A stretch of DNA of 64,000 bases from Vitreoscilla stercoraria DSM 513 (GCF_000382305.1 NZ_KB908018.1:124001-188000), one strand, 5' to 3'. Shown: positions 35,198 to 43,870, counted from the first letter of the stretch. Notes: a model not told the origin generated them from the letters alone. Numbers and translations are program-made.

Positions 35198-37099
35198 ATG
35201 AAAGAAACCTTAAGTTTTCAAACTGAAGTCAAACAATTATTGCAATTGATGATTCATTCTTTGTATTCCAATAAAGAGATTTTTTTGCGTGAATTGATTT
35301 CCAATGCTGCCGATGCGACGGACAAATTGCGTTTTGAATCTTTGAATCAAGCTGCTTTATTGGAAAATGATGGTGATTTGAAAATCACTGTGACTTGTGA
35401 TGTCGAAGCCAAAACGATTACTGTCAGTGATAATGGTATCGGCATGAGTCGCGAAGAGGTGATTGAGAATTTGGGTACGATTGCCAAATCAGGTACCAAA
35501 GCCTTTTTTGAGCAATTGTCAGGGGATGCCAAAAAAGATGCTAATTTGATTGGTCAATTTGGCGTGGGTTTTTATTCTGCTTTCATCGTTGCTGATGAAG
35601 TGACAGTGGAAACCCGTCGTGCAGGTGCAGCAGCTCATGAAGCGGTGCGTTGGGTGAGTCGTGGTGATGGCGAGTTTTCGATTGAAGCGATTGAAAAAAC
35701 AGAGCGTGGTACCAGCATTACTTTACACGTTAAAGAGGCCGAAGCCGAATTGCTCAGCGATTGGACTTTGCGCCGCATTGTAACCACGTATAGCGATCAT
35801 ATTTCTGTACCAATTTTGATGAAGCAAGCACCGCAATACGATGACGAAGGCAATATCATTCATGCGGAAGAGTTGGAAGCTGTGAACCAAGCCCAAGCTT
35901 TGTGGACGCGCAGCAAAAATGATATCAGCGACGAGCAATATCAAGAATTTTACAAACACATTTCACATGATTTTCAGGACGCTTTGGCATGGTCGCATTT
36001 CCGTGTTGAAGGCAAGCATGAATACACTGGCTTGATGTATGTGCCCAAAGCTGCGCCGTATGATTTGTATGAGCGCGAAGCCAAAGGTGGCGTAAAATTG
36101 TATGTCAAACGTGTGTTTATCATGGATGATGTACAAAAATTGATGCCGATGTATTTGCGTTTCATCAAAGGCGTGATTGATACCAGCGATTTGCCATTGA
36201 ATGTCTCACGTGAAATTTTGCAGCAAAGCCGCGATTTGGATCAAATTCGTGCTGGTGCGGTGAAAAAAATCTTGGCGATGTTAGAAGATTTAGCGAAAAA
36301 TCGAGCTGAAGATTACACCACCTTCTGGAACACGTTTGGTAGCGTATTCAAAGAGGGCATTGGTGAAGATGCTGCGAATAAAAATAAATTGGCAGGCTTG
36401 TGCCGTTTTGCATCGACTGCAGGTGGCGATGCCACGCAAAACGTGTCTTTGGCAGACTATATTGAACGCATGAAAGAAGGCCAAGACAAGATTTACTACA
36501 TCACTGCTGAGACTTATGCGGCAGCGAAAAACAGCCCACATTTGGAAATTTACCTGAAAAAAGGCATTGAGGTTTTGTTGTTGACCGACCGTGTGGATGA
36601 GTGGGTGGTGGGTAGCTTGTTTGAGTTTGAAGGCAAGAAGTTGGCGAGCGTGTCTAAAGGCGAATTGGATTTGGGCGATTTGGCCAATGAAGCAGACAAA
36701 GCCGAACAAGAAAAAGCCCAAGAAGCTGCCAAAGATGTGGTGGCAACCATCAAAACCCATTTGGGTGACAAAGTGGCCGATGTTCGCGCCACCACGCGTT
36801 TGACTGAAAGCCCAGCGTGTTTGGTGGTGGGTGAATTTGATATGAGCCAAAACTTGCAGCGTATGTTGGCGCAAGCAGGTGCAGCAGACCAAATGCCAAG
36901 CGCGAAACCGACTTTGGAAATCAATGCAGAACATGTATTAGTGCAGCGTTTGGCCAATGAAGGCAATGGTGTGATTCAGGCGGAATTGTCACAATTGTTG
37001 TACGACCAAGCTTTGCTTGCTGAAGGTGGTAAATTGGAAGACCCAGCCAGCTTTGTTAAGCGTATGAACCAATTGCTGGTGGCTGCGCACGCTTCTTAA
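35198..37099 (+). CDS. htpG: Chaperone HtpG (Hsp90)
   Basis: ATP-dependent Hsp90 chaperone of the cytosol. 633 residues from ATG 35198 (MKETLSFQTEVKQLLQLM), with GAGGGAATTC before it; the frame is open upstream to 35168 but without support. The N-terminal GHKL ATPase motifs are present (ELISNAADATDKLR; DNGIGM; GQFGVGFYSAF), followed by the middle and dimerisation domains. Probably RpoH-dependent, as is usual for htpG. A TTTCAGGACGCTTT word lies in the coding region at about 35972-35985. Confidence 0.97.
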   Translation: MKETLSFQTEVKQLLQLMIHSLYSNKEIFLRELISNAADATDKLRFESLNQAALLENDGDLKITVTCDVEAKTITVSDNGIGMSREEVIENLGTIAKSGTKAFFEQLSGDAKKDANLIGQFGVGFYSAFIVADEVTVETRRAGAAAHEAVRWVSRGDGEFSIEAIEKTERGTSITLHVKEAEAELLSDWTLRRIVTTYSDHISVPILMKQAPQYDDEGNIIHAEELEAVNQAQALWTRSKNDISDEQYQEFYKHISHDFQDALAWSHFRVEGKHEYTGLMYVPKAAPYDLYEREAKGGVKLYVKRVFIMDDVQKLMPMYLRFIKGVIDTSDLPLNVSREILQQSRDLDQIRAGAVKKILAMLEDLAKNRAEDYTTFWNTFGSVFKEGIGEDAANKNKLAGLCRFASTAGGDATQNVSLADYIERMKEGQDKIYYITAETYAAAKNSPHLEIYLKKGIEVLLLTDRVDEWVVGSLFEFEGKKLASVSKGELDLGDLANEADKAEQEKAQEAAKDVVATIKTHLGDKVADVRATTRLTESPACLVVGEFDMSQNLQRMLAQAGAADQMPSAKPTLEINAEHVLVQRLANEGNGVIQAELSQLLYDQALLAEGGKLEDPASFVKRMNQLLVAAHAS

Positions 37100-37127
37100 G
37101 ATGAATGGGTTTTTAAGTAGGTGATGC

Positions 37128-37180
37128 AAAAGCGTCCTGTAAACATTTACAGGACGCTTTTTTGTATTACAGGACGCTTT
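37128..37180. terminator. DUS-like pair plus third copy after htpG
   Basis: AAAAGCGTCCTGTAAA (37128-37143), two-base loop, TTTACAGGACGCTTTT (37146-37161), then Ts, then a third copy TTACAGGACGCTTT at 37167-37180 that runs into the stop codon of the minus-strand gene at 37179. The same three-copy layout occurs at 21682-21733. Confidence 0.85.
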
Positions 37181-37700
37181 AATGCCTTGTTAAGCGTAAA
37201 TCATTAAGCATATTAATCAAATGTGTTTCACTAACATTGCTCCAAACATTGTACAAACAGCCTTGTGTATTCAAATATACATATGCCAAATGACCCGGTC
37301 CAGTATCGCCTTCCAAGCCCCAGCCCGCACCGCTGCCATCATTCCAAACGTGGTATTGCGACCAACGACTTACATCCTCCAAACTGCCTGTGATGCCTGC
37401 GCCAGCAATGCCGTAAGCACTGCGTTTGTTGGGTAAATCGTAAGCAATGCCCCAACCGCCATGAAAAGAAGCAGGACGGATGCTGGCATTTTTGATGTGC
37501 GAGGGTGCAGTAGATGGTAAGACCAATGGCGCGCATGTGTTGCGATTTTCGGCTTTTTGCCATTGGGTTTGGTAGGTTTTTGGAATATGGTTTTTGGAAA
37601 TTCTTTTTTGAGCAGGTGACACAGTGCTTAAAGCAGGATTTGCCCATGTCATTATCGGCAAGCTTAACAGCAATGTGAAACCCAATAAATGTTTTTTCAT
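37179..37700 (-). CDS. Secreted protein of unknown function
   Basis: 173 residues from ATG 37700 (MKKHLLGFTLLLSLPIMTWA), which has AAGAGA seven bases upstream and a clear signal peptide. The mature part has two cysteines (NTCAPL, QGCLYN) that could form a disulfide. It is rich in Gly and aromatic residues (FHGGWGIAYDLPNK, HVWNDGSGAGWGLEGDTGPG), suggesting a beta-rich periplasmic or surface fold. I do not recognise a family. The stop codon merges with a DUS-like word. Confidence 0.7.
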   Translation of the reverse strand: MKKHLLGFTLLLSLPIMTWANPALSTVSPAQKRISKNHIPKTYQTQWQKAENRNTCAPLVLPSTAPSHIKNASIRPASFHGGWGIAYDLPNKRSAYGIAGAGITGSLEDVSRWSQYHVWNDGSGAGWGLEGDTGPGHLAYVYLNTQGCLYNVWSNVSETHLINMLNDLRLTRH

Positions 37701-37832
37701 GACCAATCTCTTTTAAAAATCAGTTAATTGCCTATCATAAAGTAAAAGTGTGGATGTTGGTACTTGAAAATAAATGCCAAAGTCATTAAGGTGGTTTGAT
37801 TAAAAAATGAATAATGGGTAAAGGAGCGAGTG

Positions 37833-38492
37833 ATGGGGGAAATAGATGTTTTTGGCGAAGTAGAAAATGTGTATGCTGAATGTAAAATGGATTTGTCAGA
37901 ACCTGTGCGTTTGCGCATTCATCGCAGCTTGAGTTGGCTTAGGCAAGCCGAGCGCAGCGAGGATTTGGATGTGCGTTTTATGTGTTTGTGGGTGGCTTTT
38001 AATGCCGCTTATGCACATGACGCACAAAATACGTTGCCTTCGGCAGATAAAATCGGTTTCAGAGATTTTTTGCTGAAAATTTGCAGTGTCAATAATGATG
38101 ACATTTACCATTTGGTTTGGCAGACTTATTCAAGCAGCATTCGCAATTTATTGGATTCCAAATATGTGTTTCAGCCTTTTTGGAATCATCACAACGGTAT
38201 AATCAGCGATGCAGTTTGGCAAGACGCTTTTAGCAAAGCACGCCGCCGCAGCCACGATGCTTTGCGAGACAAAGACACTTCGACGATTTTATTTGTGGTG
38301 TTTGAACGCTTGTATACTTTGCGCAATCAAGTGTTTCATGGTGGCTCGACTCATTTAAGCGGTGTCAATCGCGCGCAACTGAAAGATGCAGTGCGAATTT
38401 TGTCTGATATGTTGCCATTGTTTTTACAAATCATGATGAGCCATCCTAAAGAGGCTTTGTGGGGCAATCCGTATTATCCTAAAGTAGATTAA
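37833..38492 (+). CDS. HEPN-domain-like protein
   Basis: 219 residues from ATG 37833 (AAGGAG stands six bases before it; a GTG at 37830 is the alternative). All-helical by composition. The C-terminal part carries LRNQVFHGGSTH, with an R-x4-H motif (Arg164, His169) typical of HEPN nucleotide-binding or RNase domains. The first half (LSWLRQAERSEDLDVRFMCLWVAFNAAYA) also resembles HEPN proteins that sense or cut RNA. No nucleotidyltransferase antitoxin gene is beside it. It might serve in defence or RNA decay; this is inference only. Confidence 0.65.
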   Translation: MGEIDVFGEVENVYAECKMDLSEPVRLRIHRSLSWLRQAERSEDLDVRFMCLWVAFNAAYAHDAQNTLPSADKIGFRDFLLKICSVNNDDIYHLVWQTYSSSIRNLLDSKYVFQPFWNHHNGIISDAVWQDAFSKARRRSHDALRDKDTSTILFVVFERLYTLRNQVFHGGSTHLSGVNRAQLKDAVRILSDMLPLFLQIMMSHPKEALWGNPYYPKVD

Positions 38493-38501
38493 TCACGATA
38501 A

Positions 38502-38529
38502 AAAAAACGATGCTTTGGCATCGTTTTTT
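38502..38529. terminator. Intrinsic terminator after the HEPN-like gene
   Basis: AAAAAACGATGC (38502-38513), loop TTTG, GCATCGTTTTTT (38518-38529). A perfect 12 bp stem with A and T tails, so bidirectional between convergent genes. Confidence 0.88.
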
Positions 38530-38548
38530 ATTTGTAACACTTATTTTT

Positions 38549-39325
38549 TTACAGGACGCTGGTGACTTTCAAACCATCGTAAGCGACAAATACATTTTCA
38601 GGACAGCGTGCTTGTAGCGCATGGTATTCTAAAGAATGGGTCATGTGGATTAAATAAGTTTGTTTGGCACCGATGCGTTTGGCAAAAGCAAACGATTGTT
38701 CTACGCTCAAATGGCTTGGGTATGGTTTGTCCATTAAGCAATCTAAAAACAAATAATCCAAGCCTTGCAATTGCGCAATCACCTCATCGCTGATGTCGTT
38801 TAAATCGGTCAACCAAGCAATATTGCCAATGCGAAAAGCAGAAACCGTCCAGCGTCCATGTGGCACTTCAAATGCTTGCACAGGCAAACCGATAACGGTT
38901 TGAGCGTCCTGTAAACGGTGTGCTTTTAAAACAGGTTTGTCCCAAAATTTGATGGGTTGTAAAAACGCATAATCAAAACGGCTTTCGATATTTGACAAGG
39001 TATAACGATGACCGTAAATGGGAATGGCCGCTTGTTGTTTGTAACAAAAAGCGCGCAAATCATCCAAGCCGTTTAAATGGTCGGCATGAGGATGGGTGTA
39101 TAAAACGGCATCGACACGGGGAATTTTTTCACGCAAAGCTTGGCTGCGAAAGTCAGTACCTGTGTCAATGATGATAGAGGCATCATCCGATTGTATCCAT
39201 GCCGAGCAGCGGCTGCGTTTGTTTTGCGGTGCATTGCTTTGACAAGTGTCACAGTCACAATTAATCACAGGACAGCCGGAAGAGCTGCCACAGCCTAAAA
39301 CAGTGAGTGTGATGCTAGTTGTCAT
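38549..39325 (-). CDS. Metallo-beta-lactamase fold hydrolase (PhnP-like)
   Basis: 258 residues. The metal-binding motif THPHADHLNG and downstream WLTDLND and IHMTHS are in place. The N-terminal LGCGSSSGCPVINCDCDTCQ resembles the PhnP/phosphodiesterase subgroup, with a possible structural zinc site of cysteines. Probably a phosphodiesterase of cyclic nucleotides or small phosphoesters. The last three codons and the stop (AGC GTC CTG TAA) are exactly a DUS-like word; a second word (GAGCGTCCTGTAAA) lies inside near 38901. It overlaps tatD by four bases. Confidence 0.87.
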   Translation of the reverse strand: MTTSITLTVLGCGSSSGCPVINCDCDTCQSNAPQNKRSRCSAWIQSDDASIIIDTGTDFRSQALREKIPRVDAVLYTHPHADHLNGLDDLRAFCYKQQAAIPIYGHRYTLSNIESRFDYAFLQPIKFWDKPVLKAHRLQDAQTVIGLPVQAFEVPHGRWTVSAFRIGNIAWLTDLNDISDEVIAQLQGLDYLFLDCLMDKPYPSHLSVEQSFAFAKRIGAKQTYLIHMTHSLEYHALQARCPENVFVAYDGLKVTSVL

Positions 39326-40107
39326 ATGAAAGCCTTGTCGATGCGAGGAACTTGGTCAAACAAGCGGTAGAAATTGTCACAAGAATATTGTTCTACTTCA
39401 GCAAAAGTTTCGCCACGCAATTGTGCTAAAAATTCTGCGGTGTGTTTGACGTAAGCAGGTTCATTGGTTTTGCCACGTTTGGGAACAGGTGCTAAAAATG
39501 GCGCGTCGGTTTCAACCAAAATGCGGTCTTGTGGGACAAATTTGGCCGCTTCTTGGATTTGTTGGGCATTTTTAAACGTCACAATGCCTGAAAATGAAAT
39601 GTAAAATCCCAAATCCAACGCCCCGCGTGCAAAAGCCACATCTTCGGTAAAGCAATGAATCACGCCACCGTGGGCTTTTTCTGCACGCAAGACATCCAAA
39701 GTATCGTGACCTGCATCGCGTGTGTGAATGATCAAAGGCAGTTTGGTGGCATTGGCGGCCTGAATGTGGGCACGAAAGCGATCGTGTTGCCATGTCAAAT
39801 CTCCTTTGCACCAATGGTAATCCAAGCCTGTTTCACCAATGCCGACCACTTTGGGCTGTGCTTGAGCGATAGCAATCATTTCTTCGGCTAAAAATTCGGC
39901 CGCATTTTCTTCATCAGGATGCACACCAACCGTACAAAAAATGTGTTCGTGTGCATCGGCCAAAGCTTGTACTTGGGTATAAGTGTCGCGGCTGACGCTG
40001 ATAGCCAAAGCTTGGCGCACATCGTTAGCTGCCATATTGTCCAAAACTTCTGGCAAGCGGTTCATCAAATCGGGGAAGTTTAAATGGCAATGTGAATCAA
40101 TTAACAT
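39322..40107 (-). CDS. tatD: TatD-family metal-dependent DNase
   Basis: 261 residues, TIM-barrel hydrolase with the metal ligands in IDSHCHLNF, the glutamate of GIGETGLDY, IHTRDA, the His of GVIHCFTED and LVETDAPFL. The family includes YcfH and TatD 3'-5' exonucleases; this gene is in the ycfH position after holB and pilZ. GCGGCCTG occurs at 39755-39762. It is followed in a four-base overlap by the MBL hydrolase gene. Confidence 0.92.
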   Translation of the reverse strand: MLIDSHCHLNFPDLMNRLPEVLDNMAANDVRQALAISVSRDTYTQVQALADAHEHIFCTVGVHPDEENAAEFLAEEMIAIAQAQPKVVGIGETGLDYHWCKGDLTWQHDRFRAHIQAANATKLPLIIHTRDAGHDTLDVLRAEKAHGGVIHCFTEDVAFARGALDLGFYISFSGIVTFKNAQQIQEAAKFVPQDRILVETDAPFLAPVPKRGKTNEPAYVKHTAEFLAQLRGETFAEVEQYSCDNFYRLFDQVPRIDKAFI

Positions 40108-40111
40108 GGTT

Positions 40112-40480
40112 TTAAATCGTATAAGTTGCGCGAGGCAAGTCTAAAAGACCTGCCAAATTGTTTTCAATTAAATGGCGTGCATTTTTAGAAACATCGCTGT
40201 TGTCAAAGGCCAAGCCCACACCTCGAGGACGGGTGCTGCTGCCACGTTTAGGGTTAATCCAGCACACTTTGGTTTTTAGTGGAAAGCGTTCTAAAGCATC
40301 TCCGATTTCCAAAACCAATAAAACTTCATCACCCATTTCAAAATGATCGTCAGAGGCAATGAATACGCCACCATTATTTAAAAAACTCATGTAAGAGTTA
40401 TAAATGGTCGTGCGGTCGGCCAAAGCCATTTTGACCATTTTACCCGGTACGGGTGCTGGGGATGTCGGTTGCTGTGCCAT
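40112..40480 (-). CDS. pilZ: PilZ-domain protein, type IV pilus biogenesis type
   Basis: 122 residues, a single PilZ domain. The c-di-GMP-binding motifs (RxxxR and D/NxSxxG) are not seen; in their place stands FLNNGGVFIASDD. It thus belongs to the original PilZ type, which is needed for pilus assembly but does not bind c-di-GMP, and links to the pilus genes at the start of the window. It begins next to the holB stop with no gap. The position between holB and tatD is conserved in this family of genomes. Confidence 0.88.
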   Translation of the reverse strand: MAQQPTSPAPVPGKMVKMALADRTTIYNSYMSFLNNGGVFIASDDHFEMGDEVLLVLEIGDALERFPLKTKVCWINPKRGSSTRPRGVGLAFDNSDVSKNARHLIENNLAGLLDLPRATYTI

Positions 40481-41452
40481 TTAAGATTCCTTTGTGGTCA
40501 TCAAATTCAAATAGTCGATACAGATGTCTTCTAATTGTAGCTTAACATTCAATGTGTGGTGTCCAAATGGCATCAAGTCATGCAATTTTTCGACCAATTG
40601 TTGCCACAAATAAGTTGGATAAGCAGGTAATTGGCTCAATGCTTGTTGGTGTTGTGGGTAATACAAAGCATTCACGTTTTGTTGAGCCAATGCTGCATCA
40701 ACCAACCATTTGTACAACCAATCTAAGGCTTCGGCCAAAGGGCGTTTTTGTTGGTCAAAACTATGGGCAAAATCTAACAAAGCCAATAGTCTAGGCTTGG
40801 CTAAAACATGCAGCCATTGCTCACGCAAGGCAGACACCGCTTCGTCTTCTTGTTGTAAGGGCGAGCCTGCATGAAAAGCCAATTGCGCCATATCGGCCTG
40901 TAAACCTTGTTGTTGCCAATAGGTTTGCACTTCTTGTGGTGTCGGCTTGGGCATAGCGATGATTTGCAAGCGGCTTAAAACAGTTGGCAACAAGCGGTCT
41001 CGGTGGTGGCTGATTAAAATGAACACAACGTTTTCAGGCGGCTCTTCCAACACTTTCAATAAAGCATTGGCGGCCTGTATATTCAAACTCTCTGCAGGTG
41101 AAATCACCACCACCCGTTTGCCACCTTGGTGGCTGCTCAATTGAGCGAATGCCAAAATTTCACGCACAGTATCGACTTTAATCTGTGCCAGTTTGCGGGC
41201 AGAAGAGGCATCTTGTTCGGGTGTGACGAACAAATAATCAGGGTGGCTGTTTTGGGCAAACAAATGGCAGCCACTACATTGTTGGCAAGCTTGTTGTGCC
41301 AGCGGTTGTTCACACAATAAAGTTTGTGCCAAATGTTGGGCAAATACTTGCTTGCCTATGCCTTGTTGTCCACTTAAAAGCACCGCGTGTGGCAAGGTTT
41401 GCCAGCGTGCGCTTAAGTGTTGCCAAGAGGCTTGTTGCCATGGGTAAATCAT
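40481..41452 (-). CDS. holB: DNA polymerase III subunit delta'
   Basis: 323 residues, clamp-loader subunit of the AAA+ family. The N-terminal domain has LLSGQQGIGKQVFA (a P-loop that is not catalytic in delta') and a zinc module with four cysteines (CEQPLAQQACQQCSGC). VVISPAESLNIQAANALLKVLEEPP is highly typical. It starts within the tmk stop (four-base overlap). The C-terminal domain is divergent, as usual. GCGGCCTG occurs at 41070-41077. Confidence 0.93.
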   Translation of the reverse strand: MIYPWQQASWQHLSARWQTLPHAVLLSGQQGIGKQVFAQHLAQTLLCEQPLAQQACQQCSGCHLFAQNSHPDYLFVTPEQDASSARKLAQIKVDTVREILAFAQLSSHQGGKRVVVISPAESLNIQAANALLKVLEEPPENVVFILISHHRDRLLPTVLSRLQIIAMPKPTPQEVQTYWQQQGLQADMAQLAFHAGSPLQQEDEAVSALREQWLHVLAKPRLLALLDFAHSFDQQKRPLAEALDWLYKWLVDAALAQQNVNALYYPQHQQALSQLPAYPTYLWQQLVEKLHDLMPFGHHTLNVKLQLEDICIDYLNLMTTKES

Positions 41453-42120
41453 GTGTTCGCGCCTTGGTTTTGCATCAGACGATTGACGGCTGCAATGACA
41501 TCGGCTTTGACCTCTTCACGTTCACGATGGGCATTGATGATGACGTAGCGTTCAGGATGAGCCGCCACACGAGCGTGATACGCTTCGCGCACGCGCTGGA
41601 AAAATGCGCTTTGTTCTTGCTCAAAACGGTCTTTTTCGCGGCTGCGTTCGATGCGCTCTAACGATACGTCTAATGGCACATCTAAAATGATGGTCAAATC
41701 AGGTTGAATACCGTTTTGTACCCATTGTTCTAATTGGGCAATTTTCTCCCACGGTAAACCACGTCCGCCACCTTGATAAGCAAATGTCGCATCGGTAAAA
41801 CGATCGCTGATGACATGAGTGCCTTGTTGTAAGGCAGGCACAATCACGTCTTGCAAATGTTGTTGGCGCGCGGCAAACATCAACAAACATTCGGTTTCAT
41901 TGCTCACTTGGGTTTTTGGGTCTAACAACAAGCTGCGCAATTGTTCGCCCAATGGCGTACCACCGGGTTCGCGTGTCATGATGAAAGGCATATTTTGTTC
42001 GGTAAACCAAGTTTGAATGGCGTTTAAATGTGTGGTTTTGCCTGCGCCATCAATACCATCCAAACTGATGAAAACGGGTTTAGTTGCCGCGTTTGCGGAT
42101 GTATTTGTTAACGGCTGCAT
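41449..42120 (-). CDS. tmk: Thymidylate kinase
   Basis: Phosphorylates dTMP to dTDP. 223 residues. The P-loop SLDGIDGAGKTTH, the DRF motif (ISDRFTDATFAYQGGGRGL) and the LID region (ERIERSREKDRFE) are all present. AAAGGA lies before the ATG. The start is inside the 3' end of mltG, an overlap of 41 bases in another frame, longer than usual; no later good start exists before the P-loop. The order mltG-tmk-holB is standard. Confidence 0.95.
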   Translation of the reverse strand: MQPLTNTSANAATKPVFISLDGIDGAGKTTHLNAIQTWFTEQNMPFIMTREPGGTPLGEQLRSLLLDPKTQVSNETECLLMFAARQQHLQDVIVPALQQGTHVISDRFTDATFAYQGGGRGLPWEKIAQLEQWVQNGIQPDLTIILDVPLDVSLERIERSREKDRFEQEQSAFFQRVREAYHARVAAHPERYVIINAHREREEVKADVIAAVNRLMQNQGANT

Positions 42121-43078
42121 TGTGTTCCTTTAAATCGTGACTGAAATAACTTTCACCTGTGCTGTCCATTTTGGACACAAAATACAGGTATTTTTCAGAA
42201 GAGGGGTTGCCAGCGGCCTGTAAGGCTGCGGTACTTGGCAATGAAATGGGTGTGGGTGGCAAACCAGCACGTGTATAGGTATTGTAAGGCGTGTCACGGC
42301 GCAAATCTGAGCGGTAAATTTTACCGCTATAACGCTCGCCCATGCCATAAATCACCGTTGGGTCGGTTTGCAAACGCATGTCTATGCGCAAACGGTTGAC
42401 GAAAACTGCTGCCACATGTTCCCTGTCATTGGGATGAGCGGTTTCTTTTTCGATGATGCTTGCCATAATGAGCAATTCATATGGATTTTGGTAAGGCAAA
42501 TTGTTTTGCCTGTCATCCCAAGCGTCCTGTAACTCATTTTGCATTTTGTCATACGCAATTTTGAATAATTGGACATCATTCATGCCGGGCGTGTATTCAT
42601 AGGTATCGGGAAAGAACAAACCTTCTGGATAACGGTCGGCTGGCGCATTGGCATCAATTTTTTGGATGAATTGTGCCGTAGACAAATGCGAAGTGGTATC
42701 GTCTAAATGTGGCAAATTTTTGATGATGCGCCGCATGTCTTTGATGGTGGAACCTTCAGGAATGCGCACATAAAAACTGTCAGGATTGCCAGCGAGTTTT
42801 TGTAAAATGTCCCAAGTCGACATGCTTTCTGACAAGCGGTATTGTCCGGGTCTAACTTGGCTGCGACCGAGTAAGCGGCTGCTTAAAACCAAAAATGGAC
42901 GGCTGTAAATCACCTCTTTGCTGGCCAATTGTTGGCTGATTGTGGAGATGGAATCGCCTTTTTTAATCAGGATTTTTTGTGTGCCATCATTGCTTTTGGG
43001 GATAAACAACATGGCGGCAAAAGCCAATATGCAGCCAATCAATGCAGCAATGATGAAGAACAACCATTTTTTGGTCAT
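42080..43078 (-). CDS. mltG: Endolytic murein transglycosylase MltG
   Basis: 332 residues. An N-terminal membrane anchor (WLFFIIAALIGCILAFAAMLF), a LysM-like subdomain, then the YceG catalytic domain with the essential Glu in IMASIIEKETAHPNDRE. It cuts nascent glycan strands and sets their length. GAGG lies before the ATG. Two DUS-like words are in frame: AAGCGTCCTGTAA at about 42511-42523 and GCGGCCTG at 42213-42220. Its end overlaps tmk by 41 bases. Confidence 0.94.
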   Translation of the reverse strand: MTKKWLFFIIAALIGCILAFAAMLFIPKSNDGTQKILIKKGDSISTISQQLASKEVIYSRPFLVLSSRLLGRSQVRPGQYRLSESMSTWDILQKLAGNPDSFYVRIPEGSTIKDMRRIIKNLPHLDDTTSHLSTAQFIQKIDANAPADRYPEGLFFPDTYEYTPGMNDVQLFKIAYDKMQNELQDAWDDRQNNLPYQNPYELLIMASIIEKETAHPNDREHVAAVFVNRLRIDMRLQTDPTVIYGMGERYSGKIYRSDLRRDTPYNTYTRAGLPPTPISLPSTAALQAAGNPSSEKYLYFVSKMDSTGESYFSHDLKEHNAAVNKYIRKRGN

Positions 43079-43211
43079 AATGCCTCAATATTCAATTAAA
43101 CAAGAGTCTGGGTACCGTTTGAGATGGTGTTGCCTATTTTTGTCATAGGTTGGCATGTTTCATCTGACTCAAAAAAATCTGACCCACCACGAAAAAGAAG
43201 GAAATATTAAC

Positions 43212-43607
43212 ATGGAAAAAGTGCATAAAACCAATTCACAATGGCGTGATTTGTTGCCTGACGATGTGTATTATATAACGCGTGAGGCGGGTACTGAGCG
43301 TCCATATACAGGCCGCTATAATGATTTTCATGAGGTGGGGCAATACCATTGTGCGTGTTGCGATGCTTTGTTGTTCACCCATCAAACCAAATTTGACAGC
43401 CATTGTGGTTGGCCTGCGTTCTTTGATGAGGCGCAAGTGGGGGCGACTGTGCGTATTTTGGATGAAAGTCATGGTATGGTGCGTGAGGAGGTGCGTTGTA
43501 GTTGCTGTGATGCGCATTTGGGGCATGTCTTCCCAGATGGCCCACCACCCACAAAAGAACGCTATTGTATCAATTCCTTAGCCATGAAATTTGTTAAGCA
43601 GGATTAA
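43212..43607 (+). CDS. msrB: Peptide-methionine (R)-S-oxide reductase MsrB
   Basis: 131 residues from ATG 43212 (MEKVHKTNSQWRDLL), with AAGGAAA upstream; the frame is open to 43155 but that start has no support. Two zinc CxxC pairs (CACC and CSCC), FDSHCGWPAF, HLGHVFPDGP and the catalytic cysteine in RYCINSLAMKF. It repairs methionine-R-sulfoxide in the cytosol, as no signal peptide is seen. CAGGCCGC occurs at 43309-43316. Confidence 0.95.
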   Translation: MEKVHKTNSQWRDLLPDDVYYITREAGTERPYTGRYNDFHEVGQYHCACCDALLFTHQTKFDSHCGWPAFFDEAQVGATVRILDESHGMVREEVRCSCCDAHLGHVFPDGPPPTKERYCINSLAMKFVKQD

Positions 43608-43623
43608 TTTTTTATAAAAAGTA

Positions 43624-43653
43624 TTTACAAACTAAAATGCTTTTTGCTAATAT
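43624..43653 (+). promoter_or_regulatory. Probable promoter of tRNA-Ala
   Basis: TTTACA (43624-43629), 18-base spacer, TAATAT (43648-43653), placing transcription start a few bases before the mature tRNA at 43667. The match is fair, not strong. Confidence 0.4.
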
Positions 43654-43666
43654 GCGGCTTCTTAAC

Positions 43667-43742
<76 letters not shown>

Positions 43743-43749
43743 GAATTTC

Positions 43750-43780
43750 AAAAAGACTTGGATAATTCCAAGTCTTTTTT
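43750..43780 (+). terminator. Intrinsic terminator after tRNA-Ala
   Basis: AAAAAGACTTGG (43750-43761), six-base loop, CCAAGTCTTTTT (43768-43779), then further Ts. Confidence 0.85.
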
Positions 43781-43836
43781 GTTTTTGAAATGCGGCTTAT
43801 GGTGTGATGTGATGAGTCGATGACCAAGGTTTTTTT

Positions 43837-43870
43837 AAGCGTCCTGTAATACTGTTACAGGACGCTTTTT
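43837..43870. terminator. DUS-like pair between tRNA-Ala and the THI5-like gene
   Basis: AAGCGTCCTGTAA (43837-43849), five-base loop, TTACAGGACGCTT (43855-43867), then Ts. It follows another terminator by about 60 bp, so it is redundant for the tRNA; the Ts on the left (43831-43836) sit outside the stem. Confidence 0.75.
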
